Source of the DNA: Sphingopyxis sp. YR583
GTDB taxonomy: Bacteria > Pseudomonadota > Alphaproteobacteria > Sphingomonadales > Sphingomonadaceae
Length of the DNA stretch: 64,000 nt
Direction: 5' to 3'
Assembly: GCF_900108295.1 (NCBI RefSeq)
Contig: NZ_FNWK01000005.1
Coordinates: 207,080 to 271,079, forward strand
Positions 55,390 to 63,976 of the stretch are shown piece after piece. Below the pieces are notes generated by a model that had not been told where the DNA came from, made no database searches, and saw only the letters and a program-made list of their open reading frames with translations. Positions within the stretch are counted from its first letter, which is position 1; every line of letters begins with the position of its first letter. The position numbers were made by a program, and so were the translations under genes.

Positions 55390-57054
55390 ATGGCGGACTA
55401 TGTTTTCAAACCCCACGAGCGGCCGACGCTTCCGGGTTCGCCCGCGAATCCCGATCATCCGACGTCGCGCATGGTGCGCCATTTCATTATCGGTTGCCTA
55501 ATCGGGATTACCGGTGGCCTCGGCAATGCGCTCGTCACCGTCAATCTCAACTTCGCGCAGGGCACGCTCGGGCTCAACAGCGACGAGGCCGCCTGGCTGA
55601 CCGCCGCCTATTTCATGACCAACGTCACGGCGAACCTGCTGCTCGTCAAATATCGCCAGCAGTTCGGGCTCCAGCCGTTCATTCGCTACACGCTTGTTGC
55701 CTATGCGGTGACGACATTGATGCACCTGTTCATTCACGATTTCTGGACGTCGGTCGCGGTGCGCGCGATGAGCGGGATCGCGGCGAGCGGTCTGTCGACC
55801 CTTACGATCCTCTATTTCTTTCAGGCGCTGCCCGCTTCCAAGCGGCTTGCCGCGGTGATGATCGGCATTTGCATACCGCAGATCGCGACGCCGCTCGCGC
55901 GCGTACTCTCGCCCGGCCTGCTCATCTGGGGCGACTGGCACAATCTCTATTGGTTCGAATTCGGCATGGCGTTGGCAACGCTGGCGGCGGTGATGGCACA
56001 GCCCCTGCCCCCCAGTGAGCGCGAGAAAGTGTTCGAACCGCTCGACTTCCTGACCTTTGGCTTGCTGGCTCCGGGGCTTTGGCTATTGGTTGCAGTGCTT
56101 TCACAAGGGCGTATCCAGTGGTGGACCGAGCGACCGTGGATGGGCTGGTCGCTGGCGGCCAGTGTGGCGCTGATCGCCGCCGCGATCCTCGTCGAACATC
56201 ATCGCAAAAACCCGCTCCTCAACACACGTTGGCTGGGCACGCGCGAGATGCTGCGGCTCTTCGCCATTGCTTCATCTATCCGCATCCTGCTCTCCGAACA
56301 GGCGTTCGGGTCGATCGGCTTCCTCACCACCGTCGGCCTGATCAATGATCAGTTGGTGACGCTGAACCTGATCGTGGTGTTCGCATCGATCGCCGGCCTC
56401 GCGACGGCCGTGCTGACCTTCCGCCCCGATAATCTGTCGCGGCCGATCATCATCGCGGTGGTGCTGATCGTGATCGGATCGTTCATGGACGCGCAGGCGA
56501 CCAATCTGACGCGGCCCGGCCAATTCTACGTCAGCCAGGCCCTGATCGGCTTCGCTTCGCTGCTGTTCCTTGCCCAGGCGATGGTGATCGGGATCGCGCG
56601 GACCCTGCTCGCAGGCGGGAAAAATTTCATCAGCTTCGTCGTGCTGTTCAGCATGAGCCAGAGTATCGGCGGACTGGCGGGCGGCACCTTGCTCGGAACC
56701 TTCCAGACGGTTCGCGAAAAATATCATTCGCACGAGCTCGTCCAGAATATCGTTGCGAGCGACCCGCTCGTCGCTGCGCGGCTAGGCGCCGGGAGCCGCG
56801 TCGTCGCCGGAACTGTTGGCGATCCCGCGCTGCGCAATGCGGAGGGCGCCGCGCTGCTCAGTCAGCAGGTCACGCGCGAGGCGCATATCCTTGCGTATAA
56901 TGACGTATTCCTGCTGGTTGGGGTACTTGCGATCTTGACCGCGATATGGGGCTTCCTGATCAGCCGGTCGATCCGACGGCGAAACGAGCCGTCTCCAGTG
57001 ATATTATTGGTGCAGCGCCTGCAAGCGCAGGCACAAGCTCAGCAGGGGCCATAG
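55390..57054 (+). CDS. EmrB/DHA2-type MFS efflux pump
   Basis: The product is 554 residues with 14 predicted membrane helices. GLNSDEAAWLTAAYFMTNVTANLL near 60 is the DHA2 opening motif, and an extended periplasmic loop (REKYHSHELVQNIVASDP) precedes the last helix, as in EmrB. It forms a tripartite set with the adaptor and outer-membrane genes downstream, exporting drugs or pathway products. The ATG at 55390 lacks a clear Shine-Dalgarno. No regulator lies in the 184 nt upstream. Confidence 0.9.
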   Translation: MADYVFKPHERPTLPGSPANPDHPTSRMVRHFIIGCLIGITGGLGNALVTVNLNFAQGTLGLNSDEAAWLTAAYFMTNVTANLLLVKYRQQFGLQPFIRYTLVAYAVTTLMHLFIHDFWTSVAVRAMSGIAASGLSTLTILYFFQALPASKRLAAVMIGICIPQIATPLARVLSPGLLIWGDWHNLYWFEFGMALATLAAVMAQPLPPSEREKVFEPLDFLTFGLLAPGLWLLVAVLSQGRIQWWTERPWMGWSLAASVALIAAAILVEHHRKNPLLNTRWLGTREMLRLFAIASSIRILLSEQAFGSIGFLTTVGLINDQLVTLNLIVVFASIAGLATAVLTFRPDNLSRPIIIAVVLIVIGSFMDAQATNLTRPGQFYVSQALIGFASLLFLAQAMVIGIARTLLAGGKNFISFVVLFSMSQSIGGLAGGTLLGTFQTVREKYHSHELVQNIVASDPLVAARLGAGSRVVAGTVGDPALRNAEGAALLSQQVTREAHILAYNDVFLLVGVLAILTAIWGFLISRSIRRRNEPSPVILLVQRLQAQAQAQQGP

Positions 57055-57055
57055 G

Positions 57056-58204
57056 ATGAGCGACGAGCCCAAAACCAAGACGGTGAAGCCCGAAGCCGAA
57101 ACGGCAGTTCCGCCTCCGTCCGATCCGCAAGTCGACGCGCAGCCATCGGCCTGGCGCCCACCGGACAAAACGCGCACGACCGTCGTCATCATTATCACCG
57201 CCGCAGTGTTGGCGATCCTCGCCATCCTTTATGCGTGGGATCTGCCCCCCTTTGCCGGCAGAGCGGAACGGACCGATAACGCCTATGTCCGTGGGCGCGT
57301 GACGATCATCAGTCCGCAGGTCAGCGGCTATGTGACCCGCGTCCCGGTGCAGGATTTCGCCGAGGTCAAGGCGGGCCAGATTCTCGCGACGATCGACGAT
57401 CGCATTTATCGCGCCCGCGTCGCGCAAGCCGAAGCCAATGTCGCAGCGCAGCAGGCCGCGCTCGCCAATTCGGCGCAGGCGCAGCGATCGCGCGAGGTCG
57501 CGACCGACAGCCAGAACGCCGGGATCGCCAACGCGCAGGCGCAACTGGCAAAGGCCGACGCCGACATGCGCCGCGCCCGCGCGCTCGTCGCCGATGGATC
57601 GATCTCAACCCGTGAATTCGACCAGACGCGCGCGGCGCTGCTCGCGGCGCAGGCGGCACTCCAACAGGCGCGCGCCAGCCGGGCAATCGGGACGCAGGAC
57701 GTCCGCACCGTCGTCGTCGGTCGCGCCGGACTCGAAGCGGCGGTTGAGTCGGCGAAGGCGCAGCTTCGCCTCGCACAGATCGATCTCGACAACACGATCA
57801 TCCGCGCGCCCGCCGATGGGCAGCTGTCCGAAGTCGGCGTGCGCGTGGGCGCCTATGTCACCGCGGGCACCCAATTGCTGTCGGTGGTCCCGCACAATGT
57901 CTGGGTCATCGCGAACTTCAAGGAAGCCCAGACCGGCGGCATGATGATCGGCCAGCGGGCACGGTTCAGCGTCGACGCGCTCGGCGGCGCCGAACTGACC
58001 GGACGGATCGAAAATCTGTCACCGGCGGCGGGGTCCGAATTCGCGGTACTGAAGGCCGACAATGCGACAGGCAATTTCGTCAAGGTGGCGCAGCGCATTG
58101 CGGTGCGGATCAAGATCGATGGGGGGCAATCGCTCGCGAAACGCCTGCGCCCCGGCATGTCGGTCGAGGTCCGTGTCGACACAAGCGGCGGATCGCGGCG
58201 ATGA
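57056..58204 (+). CDS. HlyD/EmrA-type periplasmic adaptor
   Basis: The product is 382 residues: a 40-residue Pro-rich cytoplasmic stretch, one membrane helix (VVIIITAAVLAILAILYAW), a first lipoyl half (RTDNAYVRGRVTIISPQVSGYVTRVPVQDFAEVKAGQIL), a coiled-coil hairpin of about 90 residues and the second lipoyl half with IRAPADGQLSEVGVRVGAYV. It starts 1 nt after the pump gene and overlaps the outer-membrane gene by 4 nt (ATGA). Confidence 0.93.
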   Translation: MSDEPKTKTVKPEAETAVPPPSDPQVDAQPSAWRPPDKTRTTVVIIITAAVLAILAILYAWDLPPFAGRAERTDNAYVRGRVTIISPQVSGYVTRVPVQDFAEVKAGQILATIDDRIYRARVAQAEANVAAQQAALANSAQAQRSREVATDSQNAGIANAQAQLAKADADMRRARALVADGSISTREFDQTRAALLAAQAALQQARASRAIGTQDVRTVVVGRAGLEAAVESAKAQLRLAQIDLDNTIIRAPADGQLSEVGVRVGAYVTAGTQLLSVVPHNVWVIANFKEAQTGGMMIGQRARFSVDALGGAELTGRIENLSPAAGSEFAVLKADNATGNFVKVAQRIAVRIKIDGGQSLAKRLRPGMSVEVRVDTSGGSRR

Positions 58205-59625
58205 AGGCGCCGCGGTTCGCGTTGGCTGCCGTGCTGGGCGTCGGACTCGCATCCTGTGCGGGCCCGAATGTGGCGACGACCCCGGTCGCTCCCGTCACGC
58301 CGCCGACCGCATGGCGGACCGATGCCGGGCCGACAGCGCCGCTGCAACGCGACTGGTGGCGGTCGTTCGACGACCCGGCTCTGGTGGCCCTGACCGACAA
58401 GGCATTGGCCTATAACAGCGATATCGGCGTCGCAGCCGGACGCGTGCGCGAAGCGCGCGCCAATCTTGCGGTCGCGCGAGCGCAAATGCTGCCGGCGATC
58501 GATGCAACGCTGAGCGGCGGACGGTCGCGGTCGGTGAGCGCCCTTGGCCAGCCTATCGAACAGAATTTCGCGCAGCCGCAAATTCAGGTGGCGTATGAAG
58601 TCGACCTGTTCGGGCGCCTTGCCGATCAGAAATCGGCGGCGCGCGATTCCTATTTCTCCAGCGAGGCCGCGCATGATGCGGTCGAACTCTCGGTCGCTGC
58701 GGCGGTGGCAGGCAACTATGTCACGCTTCGCGGCCTCGACGCGCGGCTGGAGATCGCCCGCGAGACGGTGCGCGCGCGATCGGAATCGCTGCGGATCGCG
58801 AAATCGCGCGTCGGTCGGGGCTATTCCCCCAAGCTCGAACTCCAACAGGCACAAGCCGAATATGATGCGACCGCGCAGATCGTGCCGCAAATCGAACTCG
58901 CCATCGCACGCATCGAGGACGGTCTCAGCCTGTTGGTGGGTGACACGCCGCGTGCCGTCGAACGCGGCACAGCGCTCGACCGGCTTACGGTGCCTGCGGT
59001 TCCCGACGGCCTGCCCTCCGAGCTGCTGCGCCGTCGGCCCGACGTTGCGCAGGCCGAATATCAGCTCGCCGCGTCCGACAAGAATTTGTCCGCGGCGCGT
59101 AAGCGCTTCCTGCCGCAGGTGCGCCTGAGCTCGGCGGCCGGTGCCGCCTTTTCGACACTGATCGGCGATCCCATCACCATCTGGTCGGTCGGCGGCAGTG
59201 TCCTTGCGCCAATCTTTCAGGGCGGGCGGCTCACGGCGCAGGCCGATGCCGCGGGCGCGCAGCGCGACCAGGCAGCCTTCGCCTACCGCCGCACCGCGCT
59301 CACCGCGTTCCGCGAGGTCGAGGATGCACTCGCCGCAGTTCGGCTCACAGACGCGCAAATCGCCTATGCGCAGTCGCAGCGCGACGCGCTGGCCGAAGGA
59401 CTCCGGCTGGCAACCAATCGCTACCGCGAAGGCTATTCGCCCTATCTCGAACAGCTCGATGCCCAGCGCGGCCTGCTCGGCGCCGAATTGTCACTGATCC
59501 AGCTTCGCGCCGACGCCCTCTCCGCGCGCATCCAGCTTTTCCAGGCGATGGGCGGCGGCTGGACGATATGCGCCATCCCCGAAGCGCCATGCCCGACGAC
59601 TCCACCAACCGCAGGTTCGTCTTGA
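58201..59625 (+). CDS. TolC/NodT-type outer-membrane efflux lipoprotein
   Basis: The product is 474 residues. It has a lipoprotein signal with LASC near residue 18-21 and two outer-membrane-factor repeats: NSDIGVAAGRVREARANLAVARAQMLPAI and DVAQAEYQLAASDKNLSAARKRFLPQVRLS. NRYREGYSPYLEQLDAQRGLL closes the second repeat. It completes the tripartite pump with the two genes upstream. No terminator was found after it. Confidence 0.93.
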   Translation: MKAPRFALAAVLGVGLASCAGPNVATTPVAPVTPPTAWRTDAGPTAPLQRDWWRSFDDPALVALTDKALAYNSDIGVAAGRVREARANLAVARAQMLPAIDATLSGGRSRSVSALGQPIEQNFAQPQIQVAYEVDLFGRLADQKSAARDSYFSSEAAHDAVELSVAAAVAGNYVTLRGLDARLEIARETVRARSESLRIAKSRVGRGYSPKLELQQAQAEYDATAQIVPQIELAIARIEDGLSLLVGDTPRAVERGTALDRLTVPAVPDGLPSELLRRRPDVAQAEYQLAASDKNLSAARKRFLPQVRLSSAAGAAFSTLIGDPITIWSVGGSVLAPIFQGGRLTAQADAAGAQRDQAAFAYRRTALTAFREVEDALAAVRLTDAQIAYAQSQRDALAEGLRLATNRYREGYSPYLEQLDAQRGLLGAELSLIQLRADALSARIQLFQAMGGGWTICAIPEAPCPTTPPTAGSS

Positions 59626-59973
59626 CGCCGGACGGCGGATAACAACCGATATCGCTTCGGGGCGATTGGGGCGCTACCCCGCCGACCATGGAGTCGTCCG
59701 TTCCGGGCCGCCCGCCGAAATTGCAGCCGTTGGCAATCGATGCATTTTTGAAATTGATCCAACCATCTGGATTAAATAGATTTATCTCCTAATCAGATAT
59801 CCCCGCGCCAGATAATTTTCTATTTGTGAAAATTTTGTCTCGATCTGGGTTGATTTTTCAAAAAAATCCGACTTTATAGAAAATCGCAAACCCGAGGACC
59901 ATGAGCCTCGCGGTGAAAACATAAGCGAACATCGGGCCGCAGCATCTGTCGCCCACAGGCGAAGGGGATAATT
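59626..59973 (+). promoter_or_regulatory. intergenic region with AT-rich promoter for the TonB receptor
   Basis: The 348 nt hold no credible gene. Bases 59750-59900 are much more AT-rich than the surroundings. TTGATT (59850-59855) and TTATAG (59874-59879), 18 nt apart, are a possible promoter for the receptor gene about 95 nt downstream. AAGGGG lies before its ATG. Confidence 0.5.
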
Positions 59974-62685
59974 ATGAAATTCGTTCAATCGGGCTTGTAT
60001 GCAGGGACCGCCCTGTCGATGCTCGTCAGCCTGAACCCGGCTTATGCGCAGTCGGTCGACGCCGCGGCCGGGGCCGTTTCGGACGAAGAGATCGTCGTCA
60101 GCGGCTCGCGCATTCAGCGTGAGGGCTTCGACGCACCGACCCCGACGACCGTGATCGGCGAAGCCGAACTCGCGCTCGGCAACCGTCCCAGCATCGCCCA
60201 GGTTCTGAACGACACCCCCCAATTTCGCCCTACGTCGAGCCCGACGACGACGACCGGCAACACCGCCAGCGGCGTGTCGACCGCCGACATGCGCGGCCTG
60301 GGCGCGGTCCGCACGCTGACGTTGCTCAACGGGCACCGCTTCTCGGGCGCAGCCGACCTCAACACCGTGCCGCAAAGCCTGGTCAAGCGCATCGACGTCG
60401 TTACCGGCGGCGCATCGGCCGCTTGGGGCTCGGGCGCCGTTGCGGGTGTGGTCAACATCATTCTCGACGATGATTTCACGGGCTGGCGCATGGGCGCCCA
60501 GGCCGGCGTGTCGTCGCGCGGCGACGGTGCGCGCTATGGTGCCGACATCGCATGGGGCACCGATTTCGCGGACGGTCGCGGCCACTTCATGGTTGCCGGC
60601 GACTATATGAACGAGCGCGGTATCCTGAGCCGCAAGGGCCGCCCCAAGCTGGAATCGGGTGTGTTCCTGCGCCCCGACGGCCGACTGGAACTGGTCGAAG
60701 ACCCCAATTCGACGCAGCTTTACAACGGCGGCTCGATCCTCGGTCTGACTGGCGTGCCCTATAATCTGGTCTTCAACCCCGACGGCAACATCGGCGGCTT
60801 CCCGTTCGGCAGCGTGACGCAGGGCGTCACGACCGTCGGCGGCGGCGGACAGACGATCTTCGACTATGTCGCGGTCAGCACGCCCTATGAACGCATCAAC
60901 GGCTTCGCCCGTGCCGATTTCGAGGTGACCGACTCGCTCAAGATCTGGGCCAACTTCAGCTATCACCGCATGACGGGCAATTACGGTTTCTTCCCCGAAA
61001 CCCCGACGGCGGTGATCATGCCCGACAACGCCTTCCTGACCGCAGCAAACCGCGCCGCGCTCGCCGCCGGCGGCGTCACCGGTCCGTTCGTTCTCGGCCG
61101 CGTCCTCGACGATGTCGGACCCGACAAGATGATGACGTTCCGGTACAACCGCCGCAATCTGGAAGGCGCGATCGGCCTCGACGGCACGTTCGGCGATGGC
61201 TGGAGCTATAAATTCTATTATGATCACGGCGAAGTCCGGATCAATCAGAGCCTGAACAACCAGCGGATCAAGACGCGCTTCAACAACGGCGTCGACGCAG
61301 TGCTGGTGGCGGGTACGCCGACGTGCCGGATCAACGCCGACGCATCGACCGCCAACGACGATCCCAATTGCGTGCCCATCAACCTGTTCGGCAACGGCAA
61401 TATATCGGCCGCCGCGGCGGAGTGGGCGTTCGGCGGGTCGCAACTGATCGCCACCACCAAGCTCGACGCCGTGGGCGCCAGCCTGTCGGGCCAGCCCTTC
61501 GCAACCTGGGCGGGTCCGGTCGACATCGCGATCGGCACCGACGCGCGCTGGGAAAAGCAGATCACCAACTATGTCGATCCGCTGTCGCAGGCGAACGCCC
61601 TGGGCACGCTCAATTCCTCGGCGACCAACGGCAGCTTCAACGTCAAGGAAGTCTTTGCCGAAGTGAACGTGCCGCTGCTCGACATCGTCGACGCGGTAAA
61701 GCTCGAGATCAACGGCGCGGCGCGCTATTCGGATTACAGCACGAGCGGCGGCATCTGGTCGTGGAAGACCGGCGGAACGCTGCGCGTCGCCAACGACCTG
61801 CTGCTCCGCGCCGTCTATTCGCGCGACATCCGCTCGCCCAGCATCACCGAATATTTCCTCAACCGGTCGACGAACATCGGCAATGTGATCGATCCGTTCC
61901 CCAATTCGAGCGGCGCCGTCAACACGCCGCAGAACAATGTCGTCGTATATGGCGGCGGCAACCGCAACCTGACCCCCGAAATCTCGCACACGCTGACGCT
62001 CGGCGGCTCCTATTCGCCAAACTATCTTCCGGGCGTCCGCCTGTCGGTCGACTATTATGAGATCGACATCGACAATGTGATCACGACGGTGACCGCTCAG
62101 GATCTGCTGCGCCAATGCTATGCGGCGAACCCGAGCGACAGGACGTGCGGCGGCGTCATCACCCGCCTGCCGAACGGCAATATCGAGTCGATGTCGAACA
62201 CCTTCCGCAACCTCGCGAACTACAACACCGCGGGGCTCGACATCGAGGCGTCGTACCGGACGGGTCTGGGCGATGGCACCCTCTCCTTCCGCGCGCTCGC
62301 CAACCATGTCTTCCACTTGAGGATCAACGGAACCGACGTGTCGGGCATCGTCGGCGGCGAAACCGCTTTCTCGACGCCCAAATGGCGCGGTTCGGGAACG
62401 ATCGCGTTCGACAACGACAGTTTCGGCGCGAACCTTCGCGTGCGCTATGTCGACGGCGGTCTGTACAACACCCAGCTCGGCCCGACGCAGCAGCCGATCG
62501 TGAACAACAAGAACGGCAGCCGCACCTATGTCGACCTGGGTCTGCAGTTCAAGACGGGTCCGTTCACGCTGTTCGGCAACGTCAACAATCTGTTCGACCG
62601 CGATCCGCCGTTCACGCCCTATATCACGCCGAACTACGACGTAATCGGCCGTTATGTTTCGGGCGGCGTGAAGCTGAACTTCTAA
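59974..62685 (+). CDS. TonB-dependent outer-membrane receptor, large
   Basis: The product is 903 residues: signal peptide (ALSMLVSLNPAYAQ), TonB-box-like DEEIVVSGSRIQREG at about 37-51, plug with ADMRGLGAVRTLTLLNGHR and VVTGGASAAWGSGAVAGVVNIIL, and a barrel ending in YVSGGVKLNF. The plug start TPTTVIGEAELALGNRPSIAQVLNDTPQF matches a large sphingomonad group of unknown ligand, distinct from the receptor at 21454. Two Cys pairs lie in loops (CRINADASTANDDPNC; CYAANPSDRTC). It is monocistronic and ends in a strong terminator. Proximity to the amidohydrolase operon suggests a peptide-like ligand, but that is speculative. Confidence 0.93.
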   Translation: MKFVQSGLYAGTALSMLVSLNPAYAQSVDAAAGAVSDEEIVVSGSRIQREGFDAPTPTTVIGEAELALGNRPSIAQVLNDTPQFRPTSSPTTTTGNTASGVSTADMRGLGAVRTLTLLNGHRFSGAADLNTVPQSLVKRIDVVTGGASAAWGSGAVAGVVNIILDDDFTGWRMGAQAGVSSRGDGARYGADIAWGTDFADGRGHFMVAGDYMNERGILSRKGRPKLESGVFLRPDGRLELVEDPNSTQLYNGGSILGLTGVPYNLVFNPDGNIGGFPFGSVTQGVTTVGGGGQTIFDYVAVSTPYERINGFARADFEVTDSLKIWANFSYHRMTGNYGFFPETPTAVIMPDNAFLTAANRAALAAGGVTGPFVLGRVLDDVGPDKMMTFRYNRRNLEGAIGLDGTFGDGWSYKFYYDHGEVRINQSLNNQRIKTRFNNGVDAVLVAGTPTCRINADASTANDDPNCVPINLFGNGNISAAAAEWAFGGSQLIATTKLDAVGASLSGQPFATWAGPVDIAIGTDARWEKQITNYVDPLSQANALGTLNSSATNGSFNVKEVFAEVNVPLLDIVDAVKLEINGAARYSDYSTSGGIWSWKTGGTLRVANDLLLRAVYSRDIRSPSITEYFLNRSTNIGNVIDPFPNSSGAVNTPQNNVVVYGGGNRNLTPEISHTLTLGGSYSPNYLPGVRLSVDYYEIDIDNVITTVTAQDLLRQCYAANPSDRTCGGVITRLPNGNIESMSNTFRNLANYNTAGLDIEASYRTGLGDGTLSFRALANHVFHLRINGTDVSGIVGGETAFSTPKWRGSGTIAFDNDSFGANLRVRYVDGGLYNTQLGPTQQPIVNNKNGSRTYVDLGLQFKTGPFTLFGNVNNLFDRDPPFTPYITPNYDVIGRYVSGGVKLNF

Positions 62686-62711
62686 AGCCTTCAAAACAGT
62701 CAGTTCCCGGT

Positions 62712-62747
62712 GGGCAGCGATATCGACGATATCGCTGCCCTTTTTTT
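62712..62747 (+). terminator. strong intrinsic terminator after the TonB receptor
   Basis: GGGCAGCGATATC (62712-62724) pairs perfectly with GATATCGCTGCCC (62728-62740) around a 3-nt loop, followed by seven T residues. Confidence 0.95.
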
Positions 62748-62792
62748 CGTCCGATCGGGCAAAGATACTCTCGCTGAGAGCGGTTTGCCGGT

Positions 62793-62853
62793 GCTTAAAG
62801 CGACAAAATATACGGATGTACGCCGCGAAACTGTCTCCTTTGTCGCTTTAAGC
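62793..62853. repeat. 15-bp perfect inverted repeat with 31-nt loop
   Basis: GCTTAAAGCGACAAA (62793-62807) and TTTGTCGCTTTAAGC (62839-62853) are perfect arms. The 31-nt centre has no open frame. It lies in a 314-nt gene-free stretch (62686-62999) that otherwise holds the receptor terminator and a promoter. It could be a structured RNA, a protein-binding site or a recombination remnant. Confidence 0.85.
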
Positions 62854-62965
62854 TGATGTGCCGAAAGCCGACGATTTCAAACAGCGGATCGCAGGCTGGC
62901 ATGGCGCGGCAATGTAGGACAGCGGTTTTCTTGCGGGCCGTTTGTGCCTGCTTTGGGGTGGTTAG

Positions 62966-62993
62966 CTGACATCGTGTGCAAACGTTGTATAAT
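62966..62993 (+). promoter_or_regulatory. promoter for the YrhB-like gene
   Basis: CTGACA (62966-62971) and a perfect TATAAT (62988-62993) are separated by 16 nt. Transcription would start at about 63000, which is the A of the likely ATG, so the mRNA may lack a leader. Confidence 0.65.
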
Positions 62994-62999
62994 CGCCCG

Positions 63000-63476
63000 A
63001 TGGCAGCCCATGAAGAATATAAATCCTATCAGATTTGGTGGCGAGAGACCGGCGAACAGTTCGTTGCCCTTTTGCGGACGGCGGCAGATCAGGAGCCGCC
63101 AGCAATCATCACGGCCAGCGTCAGCGAAGGTATGGGTATCCTCAAAAGCCGCACCTTTGCAGCCGTTGATGCTGGAAACGTGGAAGCGTATCGCCCTAAT
63201 TTATCAGCCCCGAATGAGGCGTCGCCGGTTCGTGCGTTCGCATCCTTTCTCACCGCCAAGGAGCGGGAACTCGGAGAATCGTTGTTAGCGCTTCCGGCTG
63301 GTCCAGAGCGCCTTTCTAAAGGATGGGCCTTTTTCTATCAGTCGCGGGCTTATGTTGAGACGGGTGCTTTGGACCAAATGCTAGTTGGACACGGACCCGT
63401 AGTGGTTACTGACGATGGTCGCCTCATAGAGGGGGGCTCATTAGATCGCGATCCCGAAGTGATGCTCGCCCGCTAA
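63000..63476 (+). CDS. YrhB/Imm35-like protein
   Basis: The product is 158 residues from the ATG at 63000 (an in-frame upstream start at 62976 overlaps the promoter). The C-terminal 60 residues, KGWAFFYQSRAYVETGALDQMLVGHGPVVVTDDGRLIEGGS, follow the pattern of the YrhB domain found in immunity protein 35 and chaperone-like proteins. The N-terminal 80 residues are unrecognised. No toxin gene is visible beside it. Codon use is less GC-biased than in the neighbours, suggesting acquired DNA. Confidence 0.7.
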   Translation: MAAHEEYKSYQIWWRETGEQFVALLRTAADQEPPAIITASVSEGMGILKSRTFAAVDAGNVEAYRPNLSAPNEASPVRAFASFLTAKERELGESLLALPAGPERLSKGWAFFYQSRAYVETGALDQMLVGHGPVVVTDDGRLIEGGSLDRDPEVMLAR

Positions 63477-63484
63477 TCCACGTA

Positions 63485-63560
63485 TGTCCGCAATTGGTCG
63501 TTTCCTGCCATAACAGCCAGATCGGCGGCATATGTCGCGAATGGGGTGGGAAGCAGACGT
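63485..63560. repeat. 76-nt direct repeat, copy 1
   Basis: This unit matches 63901-63976 with about six differences, starting TGTCYGCAAT and containing CCATAACAGCCAGATCGGCG. Its ends are imperfectly inverted (TGTCCGC against GCAGACG), so it may be a small palindromic interspersed element. Its last base is in the stop codon of the gene at 63560. Confidence 0.9.
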
Positions 63561-63886
63561 TAGCCTAGTGACGACTTTTCCTGCCACCCTCCATTCGGCA
63601 GGCGCACCCACGCCGTATTTTGTCCCTCAAGGGACATCACCGTTCCTGGTGCATGATCAATTTGTTCAACAAGGTGGTCCGCAAACCAGAATCCCTCAGC
63701 CAATTCTTTGAAGTGAACGTTGACGGCATAGTCATCCGCTAAAATGCCCACCACTGCCACGTCAGTGACGGATGGCGTGGTATACCCAAATACTTGGCCT
63801 TCACGTCCAGCCAAGCCAAGCCGTTCGGTTTCTTCGGTGCGTTTGATGCGCACGCGGTCTGCAAAGCCCATCATGCGCTCAAACAT
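63560..63886 (-). CDS. hypothetical protein in a repeat-bracketed cassette
   Basis: The frame from the ATG at 63886 encodes 108 residues, MFERMMGFADRVRIKR then FGYTTPSVTDVAVVGILADDYAVNVHFKEL and WFADHLVEQIDHAPGTVM. It is not recognised. No signal peptide or membrane segment is visible. The frame stays open upstream through the repeat to the window edge, but those codons read from the repeat and are probably not translated. No good ribosome binding site is seen. GC content is lower than the window average. The two direct repeats lie within 15 nt of its start and at its stop. Confidence 0.6.
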   Translation of the reverse strand: MFERMMGFADRVRIKRTEETERLGLAGREGQVFGYTTPSVTDVAVVGILADDYAVNVHFKELAEGFWFADHLVEQIDHAPGTVMSLEGQNTAWVRLPNGGWQEKSSLG

Positions 63887-63900
63887 AACGCTATCGTCGA

Positions 63901-63976
63901 TGTCTGCAATCGGTCGTTTCCTGCCATAACAGCCAGATCGGCGGCATATGTCGCGAATGGGGTGGAAAGAGGACAT
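63901..63976. repeat. 76-nt direct repeat, copy 2
   Basis: Second copy of the unit at 63485-63560, same orientation, 416 nt away. It begins TGTCTGCAATC and ends GAGGACAT, again with short imperfect inverted ends. Confidence 0.9.

Noticed and set aside
59782..62694. 970-codon open frame antisense to the large TonB receptor
   Set aside because: Stop-free only because of third-position GC bias in the receptor gene.
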